Of a stretch of DNA of 64,000 bases, positions 34,601 through 44,039 are shown piece after piece. The DNA comes from Nocardia sputorum. Lineage in GTDB: Bacteria; Actinomycetota; Actinomycetes; Mycobacteriales; Mycobacteriaceae. Below the pieces are notes generated by a model. The model was not told the DNA's origin, ran no database searches, and saw only the letters and a program-made list of their open reading frames with translations. Each line of letters opens with the position of its first letter. Within the stretch, counting starts at the first letter, position 1. The position numbers were made by a program, and so were the translations under genes. Location: the NCBI RefSeq assembly GCF_027924405.1, contig NZ_AP026978.1:7130001-7194000 (forward strand), given 5' to 3'.

Positions 34601-34842
34601 TGTGCGGCGGTTCCTGCACGAATCCATCGGACGACGTCCACGTGAGCGTATTCCTGCACGGTCTTCGAATGGATTTCGCCGCATGCGTCACGGCGGCTAT
34701 GACGTTCGCGCGCGAATGGCGGCACGCCCATTACCCCGACGCGGTCGAAATCCTCCCGGACGGCGCAGAGGGCTTCCCCCGCCTCCCTTGCGAACGGCTG
34801 TATTGCGAGCGTGCCGCACACCGAGTCAGCGGTAGCGGGTAA
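34600..34842 (+). CDS. Small unknown protein, third gene of the XRE-divergent set
   Basis: Protein of 80 aa with five cysteines (two in the first six residues, and CERLYCERA near the end), which could bind a metal. No family is recognised. ATG 34600 overlaps the previous stop by one base. Its reality rests mainly on this coupling and is moderate. Confidence 0.5.
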   Translation: MCGGSCTNPSDDVHVSVFLHGLRMDFAACVTAAMTFAREWRHAHYPDAVEILPDGAEGFPRLPCERLYCERAAHRVSGSG

Positions 34843-34921
34843 GCGCACGCCCCGGGAGGGGGCGGTCGGTCAGCTGACGTTGCGAATCATTTCGACGGAA
34901 ACGAAACCGATGGCGACCCGA

Positions 34922-35758
34922 TCAGCGGCGACGGGTGAGTGCGCGGCATGGGGAAGGGGCCGGGACCTCGCCTCGGAGGTATGAGGTGGGCGGGACGCCC
35001 ATCAGGCTGCGGAAATCGGCTGTCATGTGGGACTGGTCGTAATAGCCCGTGCCGGTGGCGATATCGGCCAACGGTGTGCCGTCGGTTCGGGACAGCACCC
35101 GGCGGACTCGGTCGATGCGTGCGAAGTGTTTGGGGGAGACGCCGATTCCATTGGCGAACAGATTGCGGAGTTGGCGTTCGCTGACCGAGAGGCGCGCGGC
35201 CAACTCGGTGACGGAGAGCGGGTGGTCGGCGGCGATGGCGGCTACGGCGGTGGTGAGGAGTCGGCGGTTGGCGCGCCGGGCCGGATCGTCGGGGATGCGG
35301 CGCGGCAGTTCGTTCTCCAGGTACGGCACGACCTCGTCGTGGTCGAGTTCGATCAGCTCGGCGGCCAGGTGCGCGACGGGGCCGGGTAGATCGTCCAGTC
35401 GCAGTACGCGATCGGTGAGGTCGGCCGCCGGAACGCCGAGCAGCGCGGGGACCGTACCCGGGGCCAGCCGCAAGCGGATACAGCCCGCGGGTTTGCTCGC
35501 GCGTGAGTAGCTCGCCTTGGTCTGCGGCCCGACGACGAGCGCGACACGGTGCTCACCGATCTCGGCGTGCTCGGTGCGCAGCACGATCGTGGTGGCGGTC
35601 TGCGGCACGTGCGCGAACGGCTCGGACAGGTCGAGCACGGTCGGTATGCGGCCGAGTTCGGCCAGCCACGGCCGCAGCGACTCCGGCGCGGCCTCGGACG
35701 TCTCGACCGACTCGGCGGTCACGACGGCCGGGCGCAACAGGGTGGTCACCGCATCCAC
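34922..35758 (-). CDS. AraC-family transcriptional regulator
   Basis: Protein of 278 aa. The N-terminal half resembles the ligand-binding region of actinobacterial AraC proteins that follow the DUF6597 pattern. The C-terminal 110 residues hold the two helix-turn-helix units, with LSVTELAARLSVSERQLRNLF and DIATGTGYYDQSHMTADFR. It probably controls the divergent NmrA-like oxidoreductase gene; only about 75 bp separate the two starts. The start is GTG 35758. Confidence 0.85.
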   Translation of the reverse strand: MDAVTTLLRPAVVTAESVETSEAAPESLRPWLAELGRIPTVLDLSEPFAHVPQTATTIVLRTEHAEIGEHRVALVVGPQTKASYSRASKPAGCIRLRLAPGTVPALLGVPAADLTDRVLRLDDLPGPVAHLAAELIELDHDEVVPYLENELPRRIPDDPARRANRRLLTTAVAAIAADHPLSVTELAARLSVSERQLRNLFANGIGVSPKHFARIDRVRRVLSRTDGTPLADIATGTGYYDQSHMTADFRSLMGVPPTSYLRGEVPAPSPCRALTRRR

Positions 35759-35834
35759 TGTAGGCAGCCGCGCGCTGCCCGGGTGTGCCGGAATTTCCTA
35801 GAGACCTGCGCGAACGCCCGGCACGGTGATTCGC

Positions 35835-36698
35835 ATGATCGTGATCACCGGTGCGACCGGCACCATCGGCAGTGAAATCGTCCGGCAGCTGAGCGAGCGC
35901 GGGACCGCAATCCGCGCCGTCACCCGCGACCCCGGCCGGGCCGCCGTCCCCGCGGGCGTCGAAGTGGTGCGCGGCGACTACACCGACCTGGCGTCCATGG
36001 CGAAGGCGATGGCCGGTGCGGAGGCCGCGTTCATCGTCGGCGTGCTGGGCCCGGAGTACGTGGAGCTCGACCGTGCGCTCATCACCACGGCGCGGGACGC
36101 GGGAGTCGGCCGCATCGTCAAACTGTCCGCCATCGGCACCGGCGACACCGGTCTCGGCCGCGTCGGCACCTGGCATCTGCCCGGTGAGCAGGCCGCGCGA
36201 GAGAGTGGCGTCGACTGGACCATTCTGCGCCCCAGCTCCTTCGCCTCGAACACCCTGAGCTGGGCCGCAGCGATCCGTGCCGGACATCCGGTGCCGAATA
36301 TGACCGGCGACGCGGCTCAGGGCGTCGTCGATCCCCGAGATGTCGCCGGAGCCGCCGTCGAGGCATTGATTTCCGCCGATCACGCGGGCCGGATCTACCA
36401 CCTGACGGGACCGGAATTGCTCACCACGCATGATCTGGCCGCGACTTTGGCGACAGTCACCGGCCACCCGGTGGATGTGACCGATATTCCCGAAACCGAA
36501 GCGCGAGCACATATGCTCGCGTCCGGAATGTCCGCCGAATTCGTCGACGGCGCACTGGCGGGGCAGGCATATGTGCGTGCCGGGCACAACGCGATCGTGA
36601 CCGCCGATGTAACCGAAATACTCGGCCGTGCAAGGAGTTTCGCCGAATGGGCCGCCGATAACGTGAATGCCTTCACGGCTGTCGGCAACACACCGTAG
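35835..36698 (+). CDS. NmrA-like NAD(P)-binding oxidoreductase
   Basis: Atypical SDR of 287 aa. It has the NAD(P) motif G-A-T-G-T-I-G at residues 6-12 and lacks the canonical Tyr-x3-Lys pair. The usual atypical-SDR block WTILRPSSFASN lies in the middle. Relatives act as quinone or azo reductases or as redox sensors. ATG 35835 starts directly at the Rossmann strand; GTG 35826 is a three-codon longer option. It is divergent from the AraC gene, which probably regulates it. Confidence 0.82.
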   Translation: MIVITGATGTIGSEIVRQLSERGTAIRAVTRDPGRAAVPAGVEVVRGDYTDLASMAKAMAGAEAAFIVGVLGPEYVELDRALITTARDAGVGRIVKLSAIGTGDTGLGRVGTWHLPGEQAARESGVDWTILRPSSFASNTLSWAAAIRAGHPVPNMTGDAAQGVVDPRDVAGAAVEALISADHAGRIYHLTGPELLTTHDLAATLATVTGHPVDVTDIPETEARAHMLASGMSAEFVDGALAGQAYVRAGHNAIVTADVTEILGRARSFAEWAADNVNAFTAVGNTP

Positions 36699-36803
36699 GC
36701 TGCTTGTGATCAGTGCCACATCGAATTGCCGAACGATGCACACTCGGCAAAGGTGACATGACCGGCCGTGCGGCCGGTGTGCTTACACGAAAAGGAAATT
36801 CGG

Positions 36804-37148
36804 ATGCGTCAACGGGTCATGACGGTCTTGGTAGCGCTTGTGGCAGGCGGGTCCGCCGCCGCGTTCGGCGGGGCGAGCGCGTCCGCCGTGGCGGTGAACC
36901 CTTTCCCCGGCGGCACGGAGGTCTACTTCGACAACAATGAATCCGCGGCGATCGCGAACCTGAATCTCGGCCCGGCGTTGAGTCAAGTGGCCGTCGCTTG
37001 GTCGCCGGGCGCGAAAGCGATGCTCGGCGAGGGGATCACCGAGCACGCCCGGTGGGCAGGCGAATCCCCGACCGGCGGAGTGTCGATCGAGGTCTACGGG
37101 TCGTTCCTCCAGCCCTCGCTGGTCACGGTCACCACCCTGCGCGGCTGA
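36804..37148 (+). CDS. Small secreted protein of unknown function
   Basis: Protein of 114 aa. Residues 1 to about 34 form a Sec signal peptide (MRQRVMTVLVALVAGGS, then ASASAVA), with likely cleavage after Ala. The mature part is about 80 residues, rich in Gly, Ala and Val, with no cysteine. No domain is recognised. ATG 36804 has AAAAGGAAA at good spacing. It is monocistronic, with convergent genes downstream. Confidence 0.7.
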   Translation: MRQRVMTVLVALVAGGSAAAFGGASASAVAVNPFPGGTEVYFDNNESAAIANLNLGPALSQVAVAWSPGAKAMLGEGITEHARWAGESPTGGVSIEVYGSFLQPSLVTVTTLRG

Positions 37149-37332
37149 GCTATTTCCGTTTGTGATTCGGTGTGCCAGGGGTATGCTCGCCCATGGCGTT
37201 ATGCGCATGCATTGCCCGAATCCGCTGTGCTCGAGCGTAGGGTTCGGGCAGCGGCGGCGAGCAAGCGCGCGGCCAGACATCCGGCTGCCGCGCCTTCGGT
37301 GCTTACCGACCTGGAGACCTCCTGGCGGATGC

Positions 37333-37369
37333 CCGGACGGGACGACACTACGTGTGCCGTCCCGTCCGG
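37333..37369. terminator. Hairpin terminator with shared core (copy 1)
   Basis: A 16-bp stem with one mismatch (37333-37348 with 37354-37369) and a TACGT loop lies just beyond the threonine aldolase stop (37378, minus strand). The core GGGACGACAC-N-ACGTGTG recurs at 40418-40456. Confidence 0.75.
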
Positions 37370-37377
37370 TGTTTCTC

Positions 37378-38448
37378 CTAGGCAGCCATTTCCTGGTCGA
37401 TTGCCGCCGCGAAGGCGTCCACATCGGCCTCGGTGGTGTCGAACGAGCACATCCAGCGGACCTCGCCGGTGCGCTCATCCCAGATATGAAAGCGGAACCG
37501 CTTCTGCAGTCGCTCGGTGACTTCCCTGGGCAGCGTGGCGAAGACGGCATTGGCCTGGACCGGCCGGACGATCTCGACGCCGGGTACCCCGGCGACGGCC
37601 GTGGCCAGCCGGGCCGCCATCGCGTTGGCGTGCCGGGCGTTGCGCAGCCACAGGTCGCCCTCCAGTAGCGCGACGAATTGCGCCGACACGTACCGCATCT
37701 TGGAGGCGAGCTGCAGCCCGGCCTTGCGCAGGTACGGCACGCCGCGCACCGCGTCCGGGTCGAGCACGACGATCGCCTCGCCGAACATGAGGCCGTTCTT
37801 GGTGCCGCCGAACGACAGCACGTCCACCCCGGCGTCGGTGGTGAACGCGCGCGGCGGCAAGTCGAGGGCGGCGGCCGCGTTGGCCAGCCGGGCGCCGTCG
37901 ACGTGCAGCAGCATGCCCCGCTCGCGCGCCAGCGCGCCGATCGCCGCGATCTCCTCGGGCGTGTAGAGGGTGCCGAGTTCGGTGCTCTGGGTGAGGGAGA
38001 CGACCTTCGGCTGGGCATGGTGCTCATCGCCGAAGCCCCACGCGTACCGGTCGAGTAGTTCCGGGGTCAGCTTGCCGTCCGAGGTGGGGACCGGGATCAG
38101 TTTCAGCCCGGCCACCTTCTCGGGCGCGCCGCACTCGTCCAGGTTGATGTGCGCGGACTCCGGGCAGATCACGGCGCTCCACCGGTCGCACATGGCCTGT
38201 AGCCCCACCACGTTCGCGCCGCTGCCGTTGAAGACCGGATAGACCTCGGCGCGCTCGCCGAAATGGCGTTTGATCAGCTCGCGCAGCCGGGCGGTGTGGA
38301 CGTCCGCGCCGTAGGCCGGCTGGTGGCCCACGTTGGCGGCGGCCAGCGCCGCCATGATGTCCGGGTGAACCGGGGCGTTGTTGTCGCTGGCGAATCCGCG
38401 CGGTGGTTCGCCCCCGTGGTCGCCGAGCTCGGGAGAGCTGTCGCTCAC
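37378..38448 (-). CDS. Low-specificity L-threonine aldolase-type PLP enzyme
   Basis: Fold-type I PLP enzyme of 356 aa. It opens with [17 protein letters not shown], has [11 protein letters not shown] with Asp184, and the cofactor lysine in SFGGTKNGL (Lys217). These are the landmarks of threonine aldolase / beta-eliminating lyase. It would cleave threonine or allo-threonine to glycine and acetaldehyde, or act on a related beta-hydroxy amino acid. GTG 38448 overlaps the ectC stop as GTGA, so it is translated after ectC. The coupling is unusual for ectoine genes and may point to another substrate. Confidence 0.85.
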   Translation of the reverse strand: MSDSSPELGDHGGEPPRGFASDNNAPVHPDIMAALAAANVGHQPAYGADVHTARLRELIKRHFGERAEVYPVFNGSGANVVGLQAMCDRWSAVICPESAHINLDECGAPEKVAGLKLIPVPTSDGKLTPELLDRYAWGFGDEHHAQPKVVSLTQSTELGTLYTPEEIAAIGALARERGMLLHVDGARLANAAAALDLPPRAFTTDAGVDVLSFGGTKNGLMFGEAIVVLDPDAVRGVPYLRKAGLQLASKMRYVSAQFVALLEGDLWLRNARHANAMAARLATAVAGVPGVEIVRPVQANAVFATLPREVTERLQKRFRFHIWDERTGEVRWMCSFDTTEADVDAFAAAIDQEMAA

Positions 38449-38840
38449 CGGTCCCCCTCGGTCAGCAGCGGAAAGGCGCCGTTCTCGTCGTGGACCTCGC
38501 GGCCGGTGAGGGGCGGGTCGAACACGCAGACCGCCCGGAACCGCGTGTGGGCGCGCAGGGTGTGACGTTGGTGCGCGTCGACCAGATACAGCACACCGGG
38601 CGCCAAGCGATGCGTCTCCCCGGTCTCCTCGTCGACCACTTCACCCTCACCCTCGATCACGTAGACGGCTTCGATGTGGTTGGCGTACCACATCTCGAGC
38701 TCGGCGCCCGCGTCGACCACGGTGTCGTTCAAGGAGAAGCCGGCCTTCTCCCGGGCGAGAACCAGGCGACGGCTGGTCCACGTGGGGCCCCGCACTTCGC
38801 GCTCGGTGCCGATGGTCTCCTCCAAGGAACGGACGATCAT
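38445..38840 (-). CDS. ectC: L-ectoine synthase
   Basis: Cupin-fold protein of 131 aa, full length for EctC. It matches the family along its whole length, with a [21 protein letters not shown] start, [31 protein letters not shown] and [16 protein letters not shown]. EctC cyclises N-gamma-acetyl-diaminobutyrate to the compatible solute ectoine. Neither ectA nor ectB is in the window; ectC is instead coupled to the threonine aldolase gene. ATG 38840 follows AAAGGAAA. It could serve ectoine synthesis with genes elsewhere, or use glutamine or another precursor. Confidence 0.9.
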   Translation of the reverse strand: MIVRSLEETIGTEREVRGPTWTSRRLVLAREKAGFSLNDTVVDAGAELEMWYANHIEAVYVIEGEGEVVDEETGETHRLAPGVLYLVDAHQRHTLRAHTRFRAVCVFDPPLTGREVHDENGAFPLLTEGDR

Positions 38841-38999
38841 GGGTTTCCTTTGTTCGTGCTCGGCCGGGGTGGATCGAGCGGGGTCCCGGCGCTGAGTGTT
38901 TCTGCGAACTCCCTCCGATCATGGCTGTCGGCGCAACTCGTCCAACAGTGGCAGGAATGCCCCATATCGTAAAAATCAAGCCATTTCGGATGGGCTGCG

Positions 39000-39791
39000 T
39001 CAGTCGACGAACAGGCCGCCGGTGAGGTTGGCGACCGCCCCGGTGATGGCGCCGGCGCGGTCGGAGGCGACGAAGGCGGCCACGTCGGCGACCTCGGCGA
39101 TGGTGGGCAACTGCTTTCGCAGCGTCCGGTCCGCCATGCGAGCCTCGAATGCGTCGCGGCTGATGCCGTAGGCGTCGGCATGCAACCCGTACACCTCGGA
39201 AAGCTGCGGCGATTCCGGCATTCCCGCGGCGTTCAGGCACACGACTCGCACACCGCGCGGTCCGAGTTCGGCGGCGAGGCCGCGTGACAACGCTTCGATC
39301 GCCGCCCATGCCGGCGCCATGCCGCCCATGAGCGGGACGGCCGTCCGCGACGGAGACGCGGTGATCGTCAGGATCACGCCCGACCCCTGGTCGGTCATGC
39401 GCCGGGCGGCAGCTCTGGCGGTCAGGAAATTGGCCTTGGGGTAGGTGGCCATCGGCAGATCGAAATTGTCCACCGGGAGGTCGACGATGGCAGTGCCCTG
39501 TATCCCGGTCTGCGGCAGGCTGATCGCGTTGAACGAGATATCGAGGGACCCGGCGTCGCGGACCACCGCATCGACGTGCGCGTCCACCGCGTCTTCATCC
39601 AGGACATCTACCGTGGCGACGTCGGCGACCCCGCCGGTTGCCCTGATCTCATCGGCCACCACCTCCAGCGTGGAGCGGGTGCGCCCAGCGAGGAAGACTC
39701 GCGCCCCCTCCGCGGCGAAAACCTGCGCAACGACTTTTCCAACGGCTCCGCTCGCTCCGTAGACGATCGCGTTCTTCTTCTCAAGCAGCAC
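39000..39791 (-). CDS. Short-chain dehydrogenase/reductase
   Basis: SDR of 263 aa. It starts VLLEKKNAIVYGASGAVG with the cofactor loop at residues 12-18. The catalytic tyrosine is not in the classic Tyr-x3-Lys form: the position after the ITASPS strand reads AWAAIEALSRGLA, so Tyr and Lys appear replaced. This puts it in the SDR branch with uncertain or non-classical chemistry. GTG 39791 is chosen because GAGGAG lies 6 nt upstream; the frame is open to 39854. It is divergent from the HxlR gene, with a palindrome between them. Confidence 0.75.
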   Translation of the reverse strand: MLLEKKNAIVYGASGAVGKVVAQVFAAEGARVFLAGRTRSTLEVVADEIRATGGVADVATVDVLDEDAVDAHVDAVVRDAGSLDISFNAISLPQTGIQGTAIVDLPVDNFDLPMATYPKANFLTARAAARRMTDQGSGVILTITASPSRTAVPLMGGMAPAWAAIEALSRGLAAELGPRGVRVVCLNAAGMPESPQLSEVYGLHADAYGISRDAFEARMADRTLRKQLPTIAEVADVAAFVASDRAGAITGAVANLTGGLFVD

Positions 39792-39863
39792 TGATGACTC
39801 CTCGTTCCGGGCTGTGCGCCGATTCGGCGTGGACGTCGAGTTCGACGCCGCCAACCGCCAACT

Positions 39864-39880
39864 AGTTTCATGATGAAACT
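39864..39880. promoter_or_regulatory. 17-bp palindrome between SDR and HxlR genes
   Basis: AGTTTCAT-G-ATGAAACT is a perfect inverted repeat in the 147-bp divergent gap. This size and position fit a dimeric HxlR operator controlling both genes. A second, weaker pair GTGGTT/AACCAC lies at 39900-39920. Confidence 0.6.
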
Positions 39881-39938
39881 GGATGGAACATAGCAGGAGG
39901 TGGTTTTGTCATGCAACCACTTCGGATATGCTGCACAG

Positions 39939-40400
39939 ATGCTCGGCCGTACCTACGAAACCCAGGATTGCTCCGCGGCGCGGGCGCTCGAGATCGTCGG
40001 CGAGCGCTGGAGCCTGGTGATCATTCGGCACGCGCTCTTCCGGGGTATCACCCGATTCGGCGATTTTCAGCGCAGTCTCGGGATCTCCCGCAATATCCTC
40101 GCGGCGCGGCTCGACCGATTCGTCGAAGACGGGGTCATGCGGCGTCAGCCCGACGCGGCCGGGTCGGCCTACCACGAGTACGTTCTCACCGAGAAGGGGC
40201 GCGAACTGCAACCAGTGATCGTGGCCCTCACGCACTGGGGTGACCGCTGGGCAGCTCCGGGCGATCCTCCCGTCGTCCTCAGACACGCCCACTGTGGCGG
40301 CGCGGTGCACCAACGAACCGTCTGCCGAGATTGCGGTGAGGCCGTGGCCATCGACGAGGTAGAAGCGCACCCCACGGCGCAACGGGCGCCGCGACGGTAA
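39939..40400 (+). CDS. HxlR-family (DUF24) transcriptional regulator
   Basis: Winged-helix protein of 153 aa. CSAARALEIVGERWSLVIIRHALFRG is the HxlR opening, and FQRSLGISRNILAARLDRFVEDGVM is the DNA-recognition part. The C-terminal tail carries Cys-x2-Cys in TVCRDCGEAV, which might bind zinc or sense redox state. It should regulate the divergent SDR gene through the palindrome at 39864. ATG 39939 is chosen as the family start; the frame is open to 39900. Confidence 0.85.
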   Translation: MLGRTYETQDCSAARALEIVGERWSLVIIRHALFRGITRFGDFQRSLGISRNILAARLDRFVEDGVMRRQPDAAGSAYHEYVLTEKGRELQPVIVALTHWGDRWAAPGDPPVVLRHAHCGGAVHQRTVCRDCGEAVAIDEVEAHPTAQRAPRR

Positions 40401-40417
40401 CCCCCTCGAACCCAGGA

Positions 40418-40456
40418 CCGCCGCGGGACGACACCACGTGTGTCGTCCCGCGGCGG
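40418..40456. terminator. Bidirectional hairpin terminator with shared core (copy 2)
   Basis: Perfect 17-bp stem (40418-40434 with 40440-40456) and CACGT loop between the convergent ends of the HxlR gene (40400) and copA (40460). Its central 27 nt differ from the hairpin at 37333 at only two positions. Confidence 0.82.
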
Positions 40457-40459
40457 TGT

Positions 40460-42706
40460 TCAGTTCGCGGTCGAGCGGAAACCGCGCAGCCGCAGGCTGT
40501 TGCTCACCACGAAGACCGAGGAGAAGGCCATCGCGGCGCCCGCGAGCATCGGGTTCAGCAGTCCCGCCATGGCCAGCGGGATCGCGGCCACGTTGTAGGC
40601 GAAGGCCCAGAACAGGTTGCCCTTGATGGTCGCGAGGGTTCGGCGGGACAGCCGGATCGCGTCCGCGGCCGCCCGCAGATCGCCGCGCACCAAGGTGAGA
40701 TCGCCCGCCTCGATCGCCACGTCGGTGCCGGTGCCCATGGCCAGGCCCAGGTCGGCCTGGGCCAGCGCCGCGGCGTCGTTCACGCCGTCGCCCACCATCG
40801 CCACCACTTTGCCGTCGGCTTGCAGCCGCTGCACCGTGTCCACCTTGTCCTGCGGCAGCACTTCCGCGATCACCTCGTCGATGCCGACCTGCGCGGCGAT
40901 CGCCTCGGCGGCGGCCCGGTTGTCACCGGTCAGCATGATCGGGGCGAGTCCGAGGGCCCGCAGCTGGGAAATCGCCTCGGCGGAGGTCGGTTTCACCGCG
41001 TCGGCCACCACGAGCACGCCGCGCGCCGCGCCGTCCCAGCCCACCGCGACGGCGGTCTTGCCCTCGGCTTCGGCCGCGCGCATCGCCTCGGTCAAGGCTT
41101 CGTCGAGGTGCTGTGACCAGTCGGCGAGCAACCGGGCGCGACCGACGACCACCGCGTGGCCGTCCACCATGCCCTGCACGCCCAGGCCTTCGACATTCGC
41201 GAAATCCTCGACCGGCTTCAACTCGCCCACCCGCTCGCGGGCGCCTTTGGCGATGGCTTGGGCGATCGGGTGCTCGGAGGAATCCTCCAGGGCTCCGGCC
41301 AGCGCCAGAATCCGCTCGACCTGCTCGCCCTCGGCGGGGATCACGTCGAGCAAGCTCATCTTGCCCGCGGTGACGGTGCCGGTCTTGTCCAGCACGATCG
41401 TGTCCACCCGCCGGGTGGACTCCAGCACTTCCGGGCCCTTGATCAGGATGCCCAACTGCGCGCCGCGTCCCGTGCCGACCATCAGCGCGGTCGGCGTGGC
41501 CAGTCCGAGTGCGCACGGGCAGGCGATGATCAGCACCGCCACCGCCGCGGTGAACGCCGCGGCCACCGATCCGCCGGTGCCGAGCCAGAACCCTAGCGTC
41601 GCGACCGACAGCGCGATCACGATCGGCACGAAGAACCCGGAGATCCGGTCGGCCAGCCGCTGGGCCTGCGCCTTGCCGGTCTGCGCGTCCTCGACCAGCT
41701 TCGCCATCTGCGCCAGCTGGGTGTCGGAACCGATCCTGGTGGCACGCACCACGATCCGTCCGCCGACGTTGACGGTGGCGCCGACCACCGCGTCGTCCGG
41801 GCCGACCTCCACCGGCACCGATTCACCGGTGAGCATGGAGGCGTCGACGGCGGAGGAACCTTCCGTCACGACGCCGTCGGTGGCGATCTTCTCGCCGGGC
41901 CGCACCACGAACCGGTCGCCGACCCTCAGCTGCTCCACCGGGATGCGCTGCTCGGTTCCGTCGCGCAGGACGGAGACCTCTTTGGCCCCCAGCTCGAGCA
42001 GTGCCCGCAGCGCCGCACCCGCGCGCCGTTTGGCCCGCGCCTCGAAGAAGCGCCCGGCCAGGATGAACGTGGTGACGCCCGCCGCGGCCTCGAGGTAGAT
42101 GCTGCCGGTGCCGTCCATCCGCGAGATGGTGAACTCGAACGGATGCGTCATGCCCGGCGTGCCCGCGGTGCCCCAGAACAGCGCGTACAGCGACCAGCCC
42201 AGGGCGGCCAGCGTCCCCATCGACACCAGGGTGTCCATGGTCGACGCGCCGTGGCGCAGGTTGGTCCATGCCGCGCGGTGGAACGGCAGCGCGCCCCACA
42301 CCACCACCGGCGCGGCGAGCGTCAGCGACAGCCACTGCCAGTTGGTGAACTGCAAGGCCGGGATCATCGCCATGGCGATCACCGGCACCGACAGCACCAG
42401 CGAGACCAGCAGGCGGGTGCGCAGGGCGGCGGCGGGATCCTCCTCGACGGCGTTCTCCTGCGGCTTCGGCGGAGCGGGCAGGGCCGCGGTGTAACCCGCC
42501 TGTTCGACGGTGGCGATCAGGTCGTCCGGCGAGACGTCGCCGGTGACCTCGACCCGGGCCTTCTCGGTGGCGTAGTTCACGGTCGCGGTGACGCCGTCGA
42601 GCCTGTTGAGCTTCTTCTCGATGCGGGCGGCGCAAGACGCGCAGGTCATTCCACCGATCACGAGTTCGACCTGCCCGGAGGGCGGCGGTTGTGTCGCGGT
42701 GGTCAT
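40460..42706 (-). CDS. copA: Copper-exporting P1B-type ATPase
   Basis: Heavy-metal P-type ATPase of 748 aa. An N-terminal metal-binding domain has GMTCASC (Cys22, Cys25). After two leading membrane helices come LTGES, the transmembrane metal site CPC followed by ALG, the phosphorylated Asp440 in DKTGT, the SEHP block and [10 protein letters not shown]. The CPC site and accompanying copZ-like gene indicate Cu(I) export from the cytoplasm. ATG 42706 has GGAGC upstream. It is the last gene of a three-gene operon behind a CsoR-like operator. Confidence 0.92.
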   Translation of the reverse strand: MTTATQPPPSGQVELVIGGMTCASCAARIEKKLNRLDGVTATVNYATEKARVEVTGDVSPDDLIATVEQAGYTAALPAPPKPQENAVEEDPAAALRTRLLVSLVLSVPVIAMAMIPALQFTNWQWLSLTLAAPVVVWGALPFHRAAWTNLRHGASTMDTLVSMGTLAALGWSLYALFWGTAGTPGMTHPFEFTISRMDGTGSIYLEAAAGVTTFILAGRFFEARAKRRAGAALRALLELGAKEVSVLRDGTEQRIPVEQLRVGDRFVVRPGEKIATDGVVTEGSSAVDASMLTGESVPVEVGPDDAVVGATVNVGGRIVVRATRIGSDTQLAQMAKLVEDAQTGKAQAQRLADRISGFFVPIVIALSVATLGFWLGTGGSVAAAFTAAVAVLIIACPCALGLATPTALMVGTGRGAQLGILIKGPEVLESTRRVDTIVLDKTGTVTAGKMSLLDVIPAEGEQVERILALAGALEDSSEHPIAQAIAKGARERVGELKPVEDFANVEGLGVQGMVDGHAVVVGRARLLADWSQHLDEALTEAMRAAEAEGKTAVAVGWDGAARGVLVVADAVKPTSAEAISQLRALGLAPIMLTGDNRAAAEAIAAQVGIDEVIAEVLPQDKVDTVQRLQADGKVVAMVGDGVNDAAALAQADLGLAMGTGTDVAIEAGDLTLVRGDLRAAADAIRLSRRTLATIKGNLFWAFAYNVAAIPLAMAGLLNPMLAGAAMAFSSVFVVSNSLRLRGFRSTAN

Positions 42707-42743
42707 CGTGGGTGCTCCGTTCTGTGCGCGGACGGTCGTCGGG

Positions 42744-43682
42744 TCAGTGCGCGTGGCCGTCCGGCTGCTGACCAGTGTGTTCTTCGTGGTTAGAGGCGTC
42801 TACGGCGGGGGTGCCCGGCGCGACGGTCAGGGTGAATTCGGCGGTGCGGACCACGCCCTCGTGCTGGAAGTCGAGGAACAGGCGGTAGTCGCCCGCGCTC
42901 GGCGCCGTGACGGCGAAGGTGATGCCCGGTCCGGCCGCGGTCACGCCGTCGCCGGGGTGGCCTTCCGGATGGACGTGCAGATAGCCCAAGTCGGCGGCGC
43001 GCAGGGCCACCAGGTGGCCGTAGGCCCCCAGGTAGGGCTGTAGATCCGTCACCGGCTTGCCTGCCCGGCTGACCGACAGGGTCACCTGCGAGGCCCGGCC
43101 CGGGACCACCGCGCCGTCCAGCGTGACGGTGTAGTCGCCGACGTTCGCGGTGGAGGTCGCCGCAGGCAGCTGCTGGGGGTCGTAGCGGCCCGCCACCCGC
43201 AGGTCCGCGCCGAGTGTCAGGCCGGCGCCGCCCTCCGGGGTGAAGTCGGCGAATACCCGGTAGTCACCGGCGCGGGTGAGATCCAGCGGGACGCTCCACG
43301 TTCCGTTGCCGTCGAGCACCGGGTGCACGTGCTGGAAGGCGGCCATATCGCGGCGCACGACGATCAAGTGCAAGTCCTTGTCGTGGCTGCGCACGTACCG
43401 GGTGACGGGCTTCCCGTCGCGGTCGAGGATCGTGAAGCGCAGCGGTACGTTCGCCGCGGCGGTGGTCTGGGCGGTGTCCAGCCGCAGGGTGTAGCCGCGG
43501 TCGGTGGCCATCAGTCCTGCTGGTAGTGCGTCGGCCCCGACCGAGTCCGCGTCGTGAGTTTTCGCGTCGTGGGCGGCGGGTTCGGCGGGCTCCGGCCCGA
43601 TCACCGCACCGGCCGCGAGGGCGACCCCGAAGACGGCGGCGAGGCCGAGGGCGAAGCCGCCGAATTTGGTGGATGCGTTCAT
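42744..43682 (-). CDS. Exported copper-operon protein with two beta-sandwich-like repeats
   Basis: Protein of 312 aa with an N-terminal membrane segment (about 5-28) and an extracytoplasmic remainder. The mature part has two similar halves, each with a [12 protein letters not shown] or [16 protein letters not shown] histidine block and a GDYR-x-F-x-DF strand (YRVFADF, YRLFLDF). The end is histidine-rich ([14 protein letters not shown]). These features suggest periplasmic or cell-wall copper binding. ATG 43682 has GGAG at 8 nt. It lies between copZ and copA, as in many actinobacterial copper operons. Confidence 0.78.
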   Translation of the reverse strand: MNASTKFGGFALGLAAVFGVALAAGAVIGPEPAEPAAHDAKTHDADSVGADALPAGLMATDRGYTLRLDTAQTTAAANVPLRFTILDRDGKPVTRYVRSHDKDLHLIVVRRDMAAFQHVHPVLDGNGTWSVPLDLTRAGDYRVFADFTPEGGAGLTLGADLRVAGRYDPQQLPAATSTANVGDYTVTLDGAVVPGRASQVTLSVSRAGKPVTDLQPYLGAYGHLVALRAADLGYLHVHPEGHPGDGVTAAGPGITFAVTAPSAGDYRLFLDFQHEGVVRTAEFTLTVAPGTPAVDASNHEEHTGQQPDGHAH

Positions 43683-43698
43683 CGAAGTGCTCCGTCCG

Positions 43699-43905
43699 TC
43701 AGTCGGCGACGGCATAGCCGGCGCGGGCCACGGCGGCGGTGAGTTCCGCGCGCTCGATCGGGCTCGCGCTCTCGACGGTCACCAGTCCGTCGGCGAGATC
43801 GACGGCGACGGAACCCACGCCGTCGAGGCGGCCGATCTCGGTGCGGACCGAGGCGGCGCAGCCGCCGCAGGTCATGCCGGTGACGGTCACGGTGGTTGTG
43901 CTCAT
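43699..43905 (-). CDS. copZ: Copper chaperone, heavy-metal-associated domain
   Basis: A 68-aa single ferredoxin-like HMA domain with the copper ligand motif MTCGGC (Cys13, Cys16) and a usual beta-alpha-beta pattern. It should bind Cu(I) in the cytoplasm and hand it to CopA, encoded two genes downstream. ATG 43905 follows an AGGAGGA site. It is the first gene of the operon. Confidence 0.88.
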   Translation of the reverse strand: MSTTTVTVTGMTCGGCAASVRTEIGRLDGVGSVAVDLADGLVTVESASPIERAELTAAVARAGYAVAD

Positions 43906-43943
43906 GGTCGGTGTCCTCCTGCGGTTGTTCTCGAATACAATTC

Positions 43944-43963
43944 TACCCTACCCCCCTAGGGTA
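43944..43963 (-). promoter_or_regulatory. CsoR-like copper operator
   Basis: TACCCTA (43944-43950), CCCCCC and TAGGGTA (43957-43963) form a perfect 7-bp inverted repeat with a C-rich centre, resembling the TACCC-N-GGGTA sites of CsoR-family copper sensors. It lies about 40-60 bp upstream of the copper chaperone gene, next to a plausible -10 region, so repression relieved by copper is inferred. No csoR gene is adjacent. Confidence 0.65.
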
Positions 43964-44039
43964 TGTGGATGTCAAGTTCCCGCGCAGACGAAAGCCCGGC
44001 CCGCGCCATGATTCGCGGACCGGGCTTGATGAAACGGGA

